NCBI RefSeq assembly: GCF_000826145.2
Contig: NZ_LN651335.1
Span: 186,001 to 250,000 of the forward strand
Direction of reading: 5' to 3'
Length of the DNA stretch: 64,000 nucleotides
DNA from: Sporosarcina koreensis
Lineage (GTDB): Bacteria; Bacillota; Bacilli; Bacillales_A; Planococcaceae
Shown here: positions 1 to 8,032 of the stretch, piece after piece
Layout: the number at the start of each line of letters is the position of its first letter
Position numbering within the stretch: the first letter of the stretch is position 1
Made by a program: the position numbers and the translations under genes
Notes under the pieces: generated by a model
The model's input: only the letters and a program-made list of their open reading frames with translations
What the model was told of the DNA's origin: nothing
Database searches by the model: none

Positions 1-434
1 TGTACGGCGTCGAGGCGGCAGGCGGCGGTCTGTCCACAGGCAAACATGCATCCGCGATGGCGGAAGCGAAAGAAGGCGTGCTGCACGGAGCGTATATGTA
101 TGTACTGCAAGACGATGACGGACTTATCCAGGAAGCCCATTCCATTTCGGCCGGGCTGGACTACCCGGCAGCAGGACCGGAACACTGCCACCTGCATGAT
201 ATCGGCAGAGTGACCTACACGTCAGCAACTGATGCAGAAGCACTGGAAGGACTGCAGCTGCTGTCACGCACGGAAGGGATCATCCCGGCGCTCGAAAGTG
301 CGCATGCCATTCATTTCGCATGCGGGCTTGCGGGAAAGATGAACCCGGAACAGATAGTGGTCGTCTGCCTGTCAGGCCGCGGTGACAAGGATATGCAGAC
401 CGTACGGGAAGCACTGGGAGGTGGGAACCGATGA
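1..434 (+). CDS. trpB: Tryptophan synthase beta subunit, C-terminal part (5' end outside window)
   Basis: The reading frame is open from base 3 and carries the typical TrpB C-terminal stretch, including [22 protein letters not shown] and the late HAIHFA segment. TrpB is the PLP enzyme that joins indole and L-serine to give L-tryptophan; it works as an alpha2-beta2 complex in the cytosol. The PLP-binding Lys lies upstream of the window. The stop codon overlaps the trpA start in an ATGA arrangement, so the two subunits are translationally coupled. The call is certain at family level; only about 143 residues are visible. Confidence 0.97.
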   Translation, partial: YGVEAAGGGLSTGKHASAMAEAKEGVLHGAYMYVLQDDDGLIQEAHSISAGLDYPAAGPEHCHLHDIGRVTYTSATDAEALEGLQLLSRTEGIIPALESAHAIHFACGLAGKMNPEQIVVVCLSGRGDKDMQTVREALGGGNR

Positions 435-1213
435 CACAGCATACATTGACAGCTGCACTGCAAGAGAAGAAATCAGCAGGACGCCCCTTATTCGTTCCCT
501 ATATGATGGCGGGCGACGGCGGTCTCGGTATCCTGCATGAGAGGATCGGGTATCTGGAAGGGATCGGTGCGGATGCAGTGGAGCTCGGCATCCCGTTCTC
601 CGACCCGGCCGCAGACGGGGAAGTCATCCAGGAAGCGGGCGAACGGGCGCTGTCTGCCGGAGTGACGCTTCGCCGTGTCTTGGAGGAACTGACGATGCAG
701 GCGCATGACGTGCCGATTGTCCTGATGACCTACTTGAATCCAGTGCTCGCATATGGTCTCTCCGAGTTTGCGGATGCCTGCGGCCGGGCTGGGGTGAAAG
801 GGCTGATCATCCCGGATCTGCCGCATGAGGAAAGGGAAATGGCAGCGGGTGTTCTGAAAGGGACTGATATTGCGCTGATTCCGCTCATTTCCCTGACAAG
901 TTCGAAGGAGCGGATCGAAAAGATCGCTCGTGATGCGGAAGGGTTCATCTATGCTGTGACCGTCAACGGTGTCACCGGGGTGCGCAGCGGATTTGACGGC
1001 AGCCTGTCAGGCCATCTGAAGTCATTACGGGAAATTGCCCGCGTTCCCGTGCTCGCCGGTTTCGGCATTTCATCTCCCGGGCAGATCGTTGAATTCCAAC
1101 AACTTGCCGATGGCGTCATCGTCGGCAGTGCGGTGGTGAGCGCATTCCACAAAGGGAACCCGGACACCATCCGGCAATTGGCCGAAGCGGGACGGACACC
1201 GATCCGCTCCTGA
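431..1213 (+). CDS. trpA: Tryptophan synthase alpha subunit
   Basis: A 260-residue TIM-barrel protein with the TrpA signatures [13 protein letters not shown], the [12 protein letters not shown] loop, IIPDLPHEE and GFGISSP. It cleaves indole-3-glycerol phosphate to indole and glyceraldehyde-3-phosphate and passes indole to TrpB. The catalytic Glu of the ELGIPFSDP motif and the Asp in the PDLP loop are present. Length is normal for the family. The ATG overlaps the trpB stop, so the start is well fixed. It is the last trp gene here. Confidence 0.97.
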   Translation: MTQHTLTAALQEKKSAGRPLFVPYMMAGDGGLGILHERIGYLEGIGADAVELGIPFSDPAADGEVIQEAGERALSAGVTLRRVLEELTMQAHDVPIVLMTYLNPVLAYGLSEFADACGRAGVKGLIIPDLPHEEREMAAGVLKGTDIALIPLISLTSSKERIEKIARDAEGFIYAVTVNGVTGVRSGFDGSLSGHLKSLREIARVPVLAGFGISSPGQIVEFQQLADGVIVGSAVVSAFHKGNPDTIRQLAEAGRTPIRS

Positions 1214-1301
1214 AAGATCCTTGACGGTATCGCCTTGTAAAGAGGAACGCATGAAACTTTTCCCTGTTGCATACGTACAACTTAGGAAAGGAGGGGACGG
1301 G

Positions 1302-2258
1302 ATGGACTGGAAAACAGTGAACGCCGAGCTGGTGTGGACCCATGAAAAAGTGACGTCACTTGCAGGCTGGACGGTCGATGCAAAAGTGGTGCTGACGACA
1401 TCGGCCTATTACGTGCTGGCACAGCAGGATTTTGATGCGGAAAGTTTTCTTTGTACGATGGATGAGCTGAAGAAGAGAGCCGGCTGGCTGTCCCCGGTGC
1501 GGGGGAATTTCCTGCCGATGCTCGCGTCGTTCCTGGATACCGCCGGAATGCCGGCAGAGCAGGCTGTCAGCGGCTTGTTTGAACGGCAGCAGGTGCTGAG
1601 GAAAGCTGGATTCAAGAACACGGTCCATTCCTTCCTGGCAGCCATGCTGATGACCCCCGTCCCCGCAACCTACCAAACCGAAGCCGTACAGGCGAAACGG
1701 CTGTACAATGAGATGAAGAAACAGCATTTCCTGCTGACGTCGGATGAAGATTACTCTTACGCCATGCTGCTGGGCAAGCTGAACAATGATCCGGCAGAAC
1801 AGGCTTCATTGATGCGCAAGTATTATGATGAGTTGAACGGAACCGGTTTCAGGTCAGGGACGGAACTGCAATGGCTCTCGCAAGTGCTGACAATCGACCG
1901 CTGTACGTTCGAAGAAAAACGGATTGACCGTGCCAAGCAGCTGCTGAAGCATGTACATAAGCGTGTCAATCTGAAACCGATGCATTATCCGCTGATCGGT
2001 TTCATGGTCATACTGGATTGCAATGAAGCTCAGATCGAGGAACTTATCAGTCTGGCGAACTGCCTGGCGAAAGAGGACTTGTTCAAATGGCACAAGACAT
2101 TGGCCTTCTCATTCGGCACAGGGTATCTGCTGCAGCAGTACATGGAGCAGGGCCAAGCTGCCGGGGTTCCAAGAAAACTCCAAGTGCTCATCAGGCAGGC
2201 GATCCTGGCTGCCACCATCGCAACTATCGCCGCCTCCACAACTTCCGCCCTCTCATAA
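1302..2258 (+). CDS. DUF4003 family protein
   Basis: A 318-residue, mostly helical soluble protein resembling the DUF4003 family of Bacillales proteins; its function is unknown and I infer none. The frame is open from 1221, but the ATG at 1302 has a strong AGGAAAGGAGGGG site just upstream and gives the length I recall for the family. No signal peptide; one short hydrophobic stretch sits at the extreme C-terminus (about the last 20 residues, rich in Ala, Ile and Thr). It follows trpA by 88 bases and could be read through from trp. A GC-rich stretch followed by seven T residues near 2312-2325 may be a weak terminator. Confidence 0.7.
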   Translation: MDWKTVNAELVWTHEKVTSLAGWTVDAKVVLTTSAYYVLAQQDFDAESFLCTMDELKKRAGWLSPVRGNFLPMLASFLDTAGMPAEQAVSGLFERQQVLRKAGFKNTVHSFLAAMLMTPVPATYQTEAVQAKRLYNEMKKQHFLLTSDEDYSYAMLLGKLNNDPAEQASLMRKYYDELNGTGFRSGTELQWLSQVLTIDRCTFEEKRIDRAKQLLKHVHKRVNLKPMHYPLIGFMVILDCNEAQIEELISLANCLAKEDLFKWHKTLAFSFGTGYLLQQYMEQGQAAGVPRKLQVLIRQAILAATIATIAASTTSALS

Positions 2259-2381
2259 CTTTTACTGCGACAACTGGAGGAGTCCGGACAAGTCTTCTGT
2301 AAGACGGCCCCGGGCTGCTTTTTTTGTTCACGTTATATGATAGACTTGATAGAAACGCAATCAATCTAAGGAGGAAACAGT

Positions 2382-3302
2382 TTGAAACTCACACCGAAAC
2401 GGCTGCAGCGCGGAGATACGATCGGCATCGTCTCTCCGTCCAGCCCGCCCAATCAGGAAAGCCTGGAGCGCTCGTATGTATTCCTGGAGCAGCTGGGACT
2501 GAAGTGGAAACTTGGCGAACACGTCAAGGATGTCAACGGGTACTTGGCCGGGGAAGATGATGACCGGCTGGCGGATATTGAATCGATGTTTGCAGATCCT
2601 GAAATCGACGGCATCATCTGTGCCGGCGGAGGATACGGTTCCGCCCGCTACGCCGACAGGCTGGATTACCAGCTGATCTCTGAAAATCCGAAAATTTTCT
2701 GGGGCTTCAGTGATATCACGTTTCTCCATACGGCGATCGCCAAGTATTCCGGTCTTGTGACGTTCCATGGTCCTATGCTCGCATCCTGTGTCGGCAAAGA
2801 TACGTTCAGCGAACTGTCCGCGAAACTGTTCCGGCAGCTGTTCGAGCCGATGGAACTCCATTATTCGGAAGATATCAGTCCGCTCCGTTCAATGTCAGGA
2901 GGCGTCGTCTCCGGCGAGCTGACCGGCGGGAACCTATCCCTGCTGGCAAGCGGCATCGGGACGAAGTTCGAAATCGACACGAAGGGCAAGATCCTGCTCA
3001 TCGAGGATGTCGGGGAAGAGCCGTACCGTGTCGATAACCTCATGAACCAGCTGCGTCTCGCGGGGAAATTCGCAGATGCTGCAGGAATTGTCATCGGGGA
3101 TTTCGCGGATGCTGAACCGAAGAAGAAACCGTCCCAGTCATTGGAGAACGTATTGGAGTTTTATACAGCATCACTCGGGAAACCGGTCGTCAGCGGATTC
3201 AAAATCGGTCACTGTGAACCGCATTTCGCTGTGCCGCTCGGTGCAACAGCCCGCCTGGATGCCGACGGAAAAACGCTGACGATCCTGCCAGGCATCGAGT
3301 GA
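2382..3302 (+). CDS. ykfA: LD-carboxypeptidase, peptidase family S66 (YkfA/LdcA type)
   Basis: A 306-residue protein of the S66 family, which removes the terminal D-Ala from murein tetrapeptides by a Ser-Glu-His triad. The GFSDIT motif places the nucleophile at Ser110; a Glu in the LLIEDVGEEPYR segment (about 217) and the His in GHCEPHFA (about 285) fit the other triad members. There is no signal peptide, which suits cytoplasmic recycling of imported muropeptides. The start is a TTG at 2382 behind TAAGGAGG. It is followed after 23 bases by an NlpC/P60 gene, as in the B. subtilis ykf cluster, but no epimerase gene (ykfB) lies between them. Confidence 0.88.
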   Translation: MKLTPKRLQRGDTIGIVSPSSPPNQESLERSYVFLEQLGLKWKLGEHVKDVNGYLAGEDDDRLADIESMFADPEIDGIICAGGGYGSARYADRLDYQLISENPKIFWGFSDITFLHTAIAKYSGLVTFHGPMLASCVGKDTFSELSAKLFRQLFEPMELHYSEDISPLRSMSGGVVSGELTGGNLSLLASGIGTKFEIDTKGKILLIEDVGEEPYRVDNLMNQLRLAGKFADAAGIVIGDFADAEPKKKPSQSLENVLEFYTASLGKPVVSGFKIGHCEPHFAVPLGATARLDADGKTLTILPGIE

Positions 3303-3325
3303 AACGGAGAAGGAGCTGATTGATA

Positions 3326-4255
3326 ATGGAACAAGCAGAATCAATGTGGGTGTGTGCCGTACCTGTAGCGACGATCTGGACATCACCGGAGTCGGTGCGT
3401 CACCCGATGGATGAGGCGGGAACCGCTGCGCCGCAGAGCATGAATGACTGGATTTCTGCGATGACCCAGGACGACCGGTTTGCGCTCTGCAAAGAGAGCC
3501 GGGTCCAGAGCCAGCTGCTGTATGGGGAGCCGGTGATCGTCGATTCAATCGAAGACGGATGGGCGAAAGTGATTGCGGTCTGGCAGCGTTCCGTGAAAGA
3601 CGAGCGGGGGTATCCGGGATGGGTGCCTGCCGCCCAGCTGAAAGAGTCGGAACCGCTCGATGATCCGGAAGGCGTTGTCAGAACCGACGTCCCGAAGTGC
3701 CAAGTATGGCGCACGGACGGTCAGCCGGATGCACTGGTCATCCCGTTCAATTCAATCTTGCCGCTGCTCGGGATGCGGGACGGCTGGGCGGCCGTTGCAA
3801 CACCCCATGGTGAGCGGCTGCTGCGGGAACAGGATATAACTGCCGCAACGTCAATCCATCATTTTCAGAAACAAACGGCCGCTGAAGCAGCGGAGCGGGC
3901 TGTCGAGTTCCTCGACCTGCCCTACTTCTGGGGAGGCATGTCCTCGTACGGGTATGACTGTTCCGGATTGACATACAATATGTTCAAGTCATGCGGGCTG
4001 TATCTCTCGAGGGACGCGGGCGATCAGGCAGCCGAAGGCGAGGCAGTCCCTCCCGATACACAGGCTGCCTGGCAGCGCGGTGATCTGCTGTTCTTCACAG
4101 GGGAGGAATCCGACCGTATTACCCATGTCGGCTTCTACTATGGAGACGGGCAGATGATCCATGCCACCTCATCGAAGCGGGGGGCCGTCGTACTTGATGA
4201 GCTGAAGAATACGGCGTATGCAGAAAGACTGTGCGCTGTCCGGCGGTATACGTAA
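3326..4255 (+). CDS. ykfC: NlpC/P60 family peptidase, YkfC-like (gamma-D-glutamyl-diamino acid endopeptidase)
   Basis: A 309-residue protein with two N-terminal SH3-like regions (about 1-170) and a C-terminal NlpC/P60 domain (about 180-309). The catalytic Cys is Cys212 in YDCSG; His267 in ITHVGFYYG and His279 complete the usual Cys-His-His set. YkfC-type enzymes cut between D-Glu and the diamino acid of free murein peptides. Absence of a signal peptide points to the cytosol. ATG 3326 is preferred over the in-frame TTG at 3320 because the GGAGAAGGAG site sits 10 bases before it. It pairs with the LD-carboxypeptidase just upstream. Confidence 0.88.
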   Translation: MEQAESMWVCAVPVATIWTSPESVRHPMDEAGTAAPQSMNDWISAMTQDDRFALCKESRVQSQLLYGEPVIVDSIEDGWAKVIAVWQRSVKDERGYPGWVPAAQLKESEPLDDPEGVVRTDVPKCQVWRTDGQPDALVIPFNSILPLLGMRDGWAAVATPHGERLLREQDITAATSIHHFQKQTAAEAAERAVEFLDLPYFWGGMSSYGYDCSGLTYNMFKSCGLYLSRDAGDQAAEGEAVPPDTQAAWQRGDLLFFTGEESDRITHVGFYYGDGQMIHATSSKRGAVVLDELKNTAYAERLCAVRRYT

Positions 4256-4309
4256 GCGGGCATACAGTTGAAACCATGCAGAAAAACTTCACGCAGAAAG
4301 GGACTTGAC

Positions 4310-4786
4310 ATGATGGAACCACGTAAAATGAGCGAATCCAGAACGATACAGACAAAATTGGTACTTCCGCCGGATGCGAACCACCTGGACACGATATTCG
4401 GGGGAAAGGTGCTTGCCTACATCGATGAAATTGCTGCAATTACAGCGATGAAACATGCAAGGACACCTGTCGTCACCGCATCGATCGATTCTGTCGACTT
4501 CCTGTCGTCAGCAGTGGTGGGGGATGTGCTCGAGCTCGAAGCGAATGTCAGCTCGACAGGCCGGACATCGATGGAGGTGTACGTGATGGTGCACTCCGCC
4601 AATCCGCTGACGAACGAGCGGAAGATGACCACCGAATCGTTCCTGACAATGGTAGCGATGGGACCGGATAACCGTCCGACACCGGTGCCCGGTGTCATCC
4701 CTGAAAGCGAAGGGGAGAAACGGATTTTCGAAACAGCACCGGCCCGTCGGCTGCACCGGAGACAGCGGATGGAAATGGAACATTAA
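4310..4786 (+). CDS. ykhA: Acyl-CoA thioesterase, hotdog fold (YkhA-like)
   Basis: A hotdog-fold thioesterase of about 158 residues with the hallmark segment GGKVLAYIDEIAAITAMKHA and the following TASIDSVDFLS. Members hydrolyse acyl-CoA esters, often medium or long chain, in the cytosol as hexamers; the substrate cannot be read from the sequence. Two adjacent ATGs (4310, 4313) follow AGAAAGGGA; the longer frame from 4268 has no ribosome binding site. The C-terminal tail is basic (RRLHRRQRM). It lies 54 bases after ykfC and probably ends that operon, since a strong hairpin follows immediately. Confidence 0.88.
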   Translation: MMEPRKMSESRTIQTKLVLPPDANHLDTIFGGKVLAYIDEIAAITAMKHARTPVVTASIDSVDFLSSAVVGDVLELEANVSSTGRTSMEVYVMVHSANPLTNERKMTTESFLTMVAMGPDNRPTPVPGVIPESEGEKRIFETAPARRLHRRQRMEMEH

Positions 4787-4835
4787 AACAGGCTGCCTGA
4801 CGGGGATGGATCTCCCGGTCGGGCAGCCTGTTCTG
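4786..4835. terminator. Convergent terminator hairpin
   Basis: A long inverted repeat (AACAGGCTGCCTGACGGGGA pairing with the complementary arm ending near 4833) fills the gap between the thioesterase stop and the stop of a minus-strand small gene. A-rich and T-rich flanks let it serve both strands. Confidence 0.75.
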
Positions 4836-4836
4836 T

Positions 4837-4929
4837 TCATTTATGGTTTTTGAAAGACAGTGCGACGCCGGCCACACTTCCAACGAGGACAAAAGCGAAT
4901 AGTGCAAACATAATATACACGAACCACAT
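4837..4929 (-). CDS. Small single-pass membrane peptide, 30 residues
   Basis: This frame reads ATG-TGG-TTC and encodes 30 residues: an aromatic start (MWFVYIMFA), one hydrophobic helix through to about residue 24, then a short basic tail (FKNHK) and TGA. It is preceded by a good GGAGGGG site at the right spacing (around 4937-4943) and closed by the convergent hairpin. These three features support a real gene although it is very short. The role is unknown; small one-helix peptides of this type often modify membrane complexes, but that is only a general remark. Confidence 0.65.
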   Translation of the reverse strand: MWFVYIMFALFAFVLVGSVAGVALSFKNHK

Positions 4930-4988
4930 GAAAAAGCCCCTCCTTTACCAGGTCATTGACTCAACTGTACCATGACGGGCCCATTCCA

Positions 4989-5483
4989 TCAATCCCGGTC
5001 AGGGCCAGGGCTGCTGGGTTCAGGACCTTCCCTTTCCGCATCCGGCGGAAGTGTCCTCCCCTGATCCGACTGTCCGTCTGCTGCACATTCCATAGCGGCG
5101 GACTGCTGGGCTTTCAGCAGATCCCGGATTTCCTTCAGCAGTTCTTCCTTCGCATCGACGGAATCCGCATTGTCCGGTTCATCCGCCTCTTCGATCTTGA
5201 ACTTCGCAAGGAAACGCATCACGATGAAGATGGAGAAGGCGATGATAAGAAAATCGATGATGGACTGCAGAAAGACGCCATATGTAATGATCGCTTTTGT
5301 GCCGGGGAACCGGTAAGCCATCTCAGAGAAGTCGATCCCCTGCAGCAGAAGGCCCAGCAGCGGCGTAATGATGTTTTCCACTAACGAGGAAACGATCTTG
5401 CCGAATGCCGAGCCGATGACCACCCCGATCGCCAAATCAAAAATGTTTCCTTTGAATGCAAACTTCTTGAAATCAGACCACAT
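4989..5483 (-). CDS. mscL: Large-conductance mechanosensitive channel MscL
   Basis: A 164-residue MscL with the N-terminal amphipathic segment (MWSDFKKFAFKGNI), TM1 (DLAIGVVIGSAFGKIVSSLV), a periplasmic loop and TM2 (FLIIAFSIFIVMRFLAKF). MscL pentamers open under membrane tension to release solutes during osmotic downshock. The protein is longer than the usual 120-140 residues because of a C-terminal tail of about 35 residues rich in Asp, Glu, Pro and Ser after the cytoplasmic helix. A GGAGGTCCC-type site precedes the ATG. Confidence 0.95.
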   Translation of the reverse strand: MWSDFKKFAFKGNIFDLAIGVVIGSAFGKIVSSLVENIITPLLGLLLQGIDFSEMAYRFPGTKAIITYGVFLQSIIDFLIIAFSIFIVMRFLAKFKIEEADEPDNADSVDAKEELLKEIRDLLKAQQSAAMECAADGQSDQGRTLPPDAEREGPEPSSPGPDRD

Positions 5484-5513
5484 AGGGACCTCCTTTTGTA
5501 CTATCAGAACTAG

Positions 5514-5843
5514 CTACTCCATGCTGGCGTCCGGCGGGAACCACCGGTATCTCTCCAGATCGACGGTGCCGTCTTCCCGGAAAACGACCCCTTCCGAAAG
5601 CAGCAGCCGTTTTTGGCGGATACCTTTTTCTTCTGCGTCTGCCGGTGCGGAAATACCGCCTTTCGCGTTGATGATCCGGTGCCAGGGCAGCCGGTGGGAA
5701 ACGCTCATGGAGTACAGGATGCGGACTACCTGCCGGGCCCCCCGCCGGTTGCCTGCAGCCGCGGCGACTTGTCCGTACGTCATGACATGGCCTTCTGGGA
5801 TGGACTGGATCGTACGGACCGCTTTTTCAGTGAAGGGGTTCAT
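5514..5843 (-). CDS. Alkyltransferase-like protein (ATL), MGMT fold with Trp in place of the reactive Cys
   Basis: A 109-residue protein matching the C-terminal DNA-binding domain of O6-alkylguanine-DNA alkyltransferase (TYGQVAAAAG, helix-turn-helix region with RRGARQVV, then the active-site segment). Where MGMT has PCHR, this protein has PWHR: Trp54 replaces the alkyl-accepting Cys. Known ATL proteins with this change bind O6-alkylguanine without repairing it and hand the lesion to nucleotide excision repair. So it is predicted to be a lesion-sensing protein, not a transferase. It lies 30 bases downstream of mscL in the minus-strand group. Confidence 0.9.
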   Translation of the reverse strand: MNPFTEKAVRTIQSIPEGHVMTYGQVAAAAGNRRGARQVVRILYSMSVSHRLPWHRIINAKGGISAPADAEEKGIRQKRLLLSEGVVFREDGTVDLERYRWFPPDASME

Positions 5844-5876
5844 ACGGCACCTCCTCTGTCAGTTGAAGCCGCACAC

Positions 5877-6533
5877 TCATCGTGGGAGCCCTGCCGCCGG
5901 TGATTTGCGATCGATGTATCCCGAATACACGCTTGTTGCGACAATCACCCAGAATGCACTCGCGCACAGACCGCCTGCGACGTCACTCGGATAGTGGACG
6001 CCAAGGTAAATCCGGCTGATGCAGATCATGGCGATCATGAAGGCGGCAGCAGCCAAGCAGATGGTCCGTCCAGTGTGCCGGAGATTGCACCATAGTATAT
6101 ATGCAAGTATTGCATACAGACTTGCGGCCATCATCGTATGTCCGCTCGGGAACGAGTACCCGCTGATTTCAATCAGCCGGTTCGTGTCCGGACGCGCCCG
6201 CTGGAAGAACAGTTTCAGTACTGTATTCAGCGCAGCCGTCCCTCCGATCACGACGACAAACAGGAGCGTCTGGGCTTTTTGACGATAATAGACGAGGAAG
6301 CCAAGCGTAATCACGCAGATCACCAGCACGGTTTTCGTTGAACCGATGCCTGTGAAGAATTTCATGAAAGCAGTCAGCGCCGGTGATTCCATGCCCTGCA
6401 CGGCACTGATGACCGCGTTGTCGAACCGTACGATCCCTCCGCTTCCGATCGAGTAGGCAACATAGCCGAATACAGCGGCCAGGATAAGGCAAGAGACAAG
6501 GGCTGTAAGCAACCTGCCTGTCAATACACGCAT
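5877..6533 (-). CDS. PAP2 family membrane phosphatase
   Basis: About 218 residues with roughly six membrane segments and the three acid-phosphatase motifs: KLFFQRARP, YSFPSGHTM and SRIYLGVHYPSDV. The two catalytic His residues (PSGH and GVHYPSD) are present. Such enzymes remove phosphate from lipid substrates such as undecaprenyl pyrophosphate or phosphatidylglycerophosphate; which one cannot be told here. An in-frame TTG at 6542 would add three residues, but the GAAAGG site is spaced correctly for the ATG at 6533. Confidence 0.88.
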   Translation of the reverse strand: MRVLTGRLLTALVSCLILAAVFGYVAYSIGSGGIVRFDNAVISAVQGMESPALTAFMKFFTGIGSTKTVLVICVITLGFLVYYRQKAQTLLFVVVIGGTAALNTVLKLFFQRARPDTNRLIEISGYSFPSGHTMMAASLYAILAYILWCNLRHTGRTICLAAAAFMIAMICISRIYLGVHYPSDVAGGLCASAFWVIVATSVYSGYIDRKSPAAGLPR

Positions 6534-6726
6534 TGCATTCAAACCTTTCTGTACATCATTTCACTACCTATTAATTCTTGCGAACGGCCGGACAAAATGC
6601 AAGCGATATCCATGGAGTCCGGCAGATGAAAGAAGATACAGCGGGGGACTGTTTATCAAAGATGCACAGGGGGGAAAGAGAATGAAGACTGTATACAGCA
6701 GGAGTACCGGAAAGGGGAAAATATAC

Positions 6727-7053
6727 ATGAACGAACTGAAGACGATAGAAGAATGGCAGGATGCCCTGCGTCAATCCGATGAGCATCCGGTGTTTGTACT
6801 GAAACACAGCAGCACGTGTCCTATCAGTGCAGCGGGCTATGAAGCATTCAGGGGATATGTCACAGATCTCCCGAAATATATGGTCGTCGTCCAGACAGGG
6901 AAGGATATTTCAAAACAAATCGCAGATGACCTGGGTGTCAGACATGAATCCCCCCAGGCAATCCTGATCAAAGGCGGGAAAGCCGCCTGGCATGCATCGC
7001 ATTACGATATCCAGCAGGAAAACCTGCAAATGGCCGAGCAGCAGAATACCTGA
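6727..7053 (+). CDS. ytxJ: YtxJ family bacillithiol-linked monothiol redox protein
   Basis: A 108-residue thioredoxin-fold protein with the YtxJ motif KHSSTCPIS; the single Cys of TCPIS is the predicted active thiol. YtxJ proteins are tied to the bacillithiol system and are thought to act as monothiol bacilliredoxins; that role is known for the family and inferred here. Start choice: ATG 6727 follows GGAAAGGGG at good spacing and matches family N-termini. An upstream in-frame ATG at 6682 also has a G-rich site and would add 15 residues, so either could be used. A strong terminator follows. Confidence 0.85.
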   Translation: MNELKTIEEWQDALRQSDEHPVFVLKHSSTCPISAAGYEAFRGYVTDLPKYMVVVQTGKDISKQIADDLGVRHESPQAILIKGGKAAWHASHYDIQQENLQMAEQQNT

Positions 7054-7059
7054 ACGCAA

Positions 7060-7091
7060 GAGGCATTCCAAAAAACGGAATGCCTTTTTTG
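7060..7091 (+). terminator. Intrinsic terminator after ytxJ
   Basis: AGGCATTCC and GGAATGCC form a stem around a short A-rich loop, followed by TTTTTT. Confidence 0.88.
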
Positions 7092-7140
7092 TCCTGTTAT
7101 GGTATGATTCGAATACTCAGATAGACAAAGGAAGAGGGCG

Positions 7141-7887
7141 ATGGAATTGCGGATTACCGGGAAGACAGCTGTGATCACTGGCGGAGCAAAAGGAATCGGA
7201 GCTGTGACAGCCCGCTTGTTCTGCGAGCAGGGGGCACAAGTGGCGATCATCGACTTTGACGAAACGGCAGGGGATGCATTGGCAAGGCAGCTGCATGCGG
7301 AAGGGAATGATATTGCATTTTTCAAGGCGGATGTGTCGGATGAACAGCAGGTGGAACAGGCGGCAGCAGCAATCGTCCAACAATTCGGCAGTGTCGATAT
7401 CCTCATTAACAATGCCGGCATCACGATGGACGCCATGACGCTGAAAATGGACGCTGAAGCCTTCCGAAAAGTGCTCGATGTCAATGTGACCGGCGTCTTC
7501 AATTGTACAAAAGCGTTTCTGCCAGGTATGGCGGAAGCCGGATACGGCCGGGTCATCAGTGCATCGTCCATCGCAGGAACGGGCGGCAACATCGGCCAGG
7601 CGAACTATGCAGCATCTAAAGCTGCGGTTGTCGGGATGACCCGGACATGGGCCAAGGAGTTCGGTCCGAAGGGCATCACGGTGAATGCGGTCGCTCCGGG
7701 GTTCATCGAGACAGAGATGATCCACACGATCCCTGAAAAGGTTGTCGCTCAACTGAGGCAGCTGACGCCTGCACCCCGTCTGGGGACAACCGACGATGTC
7801 GCCAACGCCTACTTGTTCCTGGCCTCCGATGAAGCCTCATTCATCAACGGGACAGTTCTGGAAGTGGATGGCGGCATGCTGAAATGA
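7141..7887 (+). CDS. fabG: Short-chain dehydrogenase, 3-oxoacyl-[ACP] reductase FabG type
   Basis: A 248-residue classical SDR. The NADP(H)-binding TGGAKGIG motif begins near residue 13, NNAG is near 90, and the catalytic set is Asn115, Ser143, Tyr156 and Lys160 (YAASK), with the spacing seen in FabG. FabG reduces 3-oxoacyl-ACP in fatty acid elongation. It is not inside a fab cluster, so it may be a second, FabG-like reductase with another carbonyl substrate. It lies just upstream of the desaturase, though that gene has its own promoter region. Confidence 0.82.
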   Translation: MELRITGKTAVITGGAKGIGAVTARLFCEQGAQVAIIDFDETAGDALARQLHAEGNDIAFFKADVSDEQQVEQAAAAIVQQFGSVDILINNAGITMDAMTLKMDAEAFRKVLDVNVTGVFNCTKAFLPGMAEAGYGRVISASSIAGTGGNIGQANYAASKAAVVGMTRTWAKEFGPKGITVNAVAPGFIETEMIHTIPEKVVAQLRQLTPAPRLGTTDDVANAYLFLASDEASFINGTVLEVDGGMLK

Positions 7888-7910
7888 CCGGTGTTGTGAA
7901 ATTTTTCGCA

Positions 7911-7980
7911 AAGTGTGACACTTAACATACGAAACTCATGACAGTCATGTCTATTGTGTTTGCCTTCCTCTCTTTATAAT
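7911..7980 (+). promoter_or_regulatory. des promoter with two palindromic operator candidates
   Basis: A TATAAT -10 sits at 7975-7980 with only weak -35 candidates (TATTGT at 7952, TTGTGT at 7954), as expected for an activator-dependent promoter. Directly upstream are two perfect 13-bp palindromes: AAGTGT-G-ACACTT (7911-7923) and CATGAC-A-GTCATG (7937-7949). In B. subtilis, DesR binds just upstream of the des -35. The inner palindrome is therefore a likely DesR site by position; the outer one could be a second DesR site or another regulator's site. Confidence 0.6.
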
Positions 7981-8032
7981 AAAGGTATCACAGAACGGTC
8001 GGAGCTTTCGATCGTCTTACCGGGAGGCTGTC

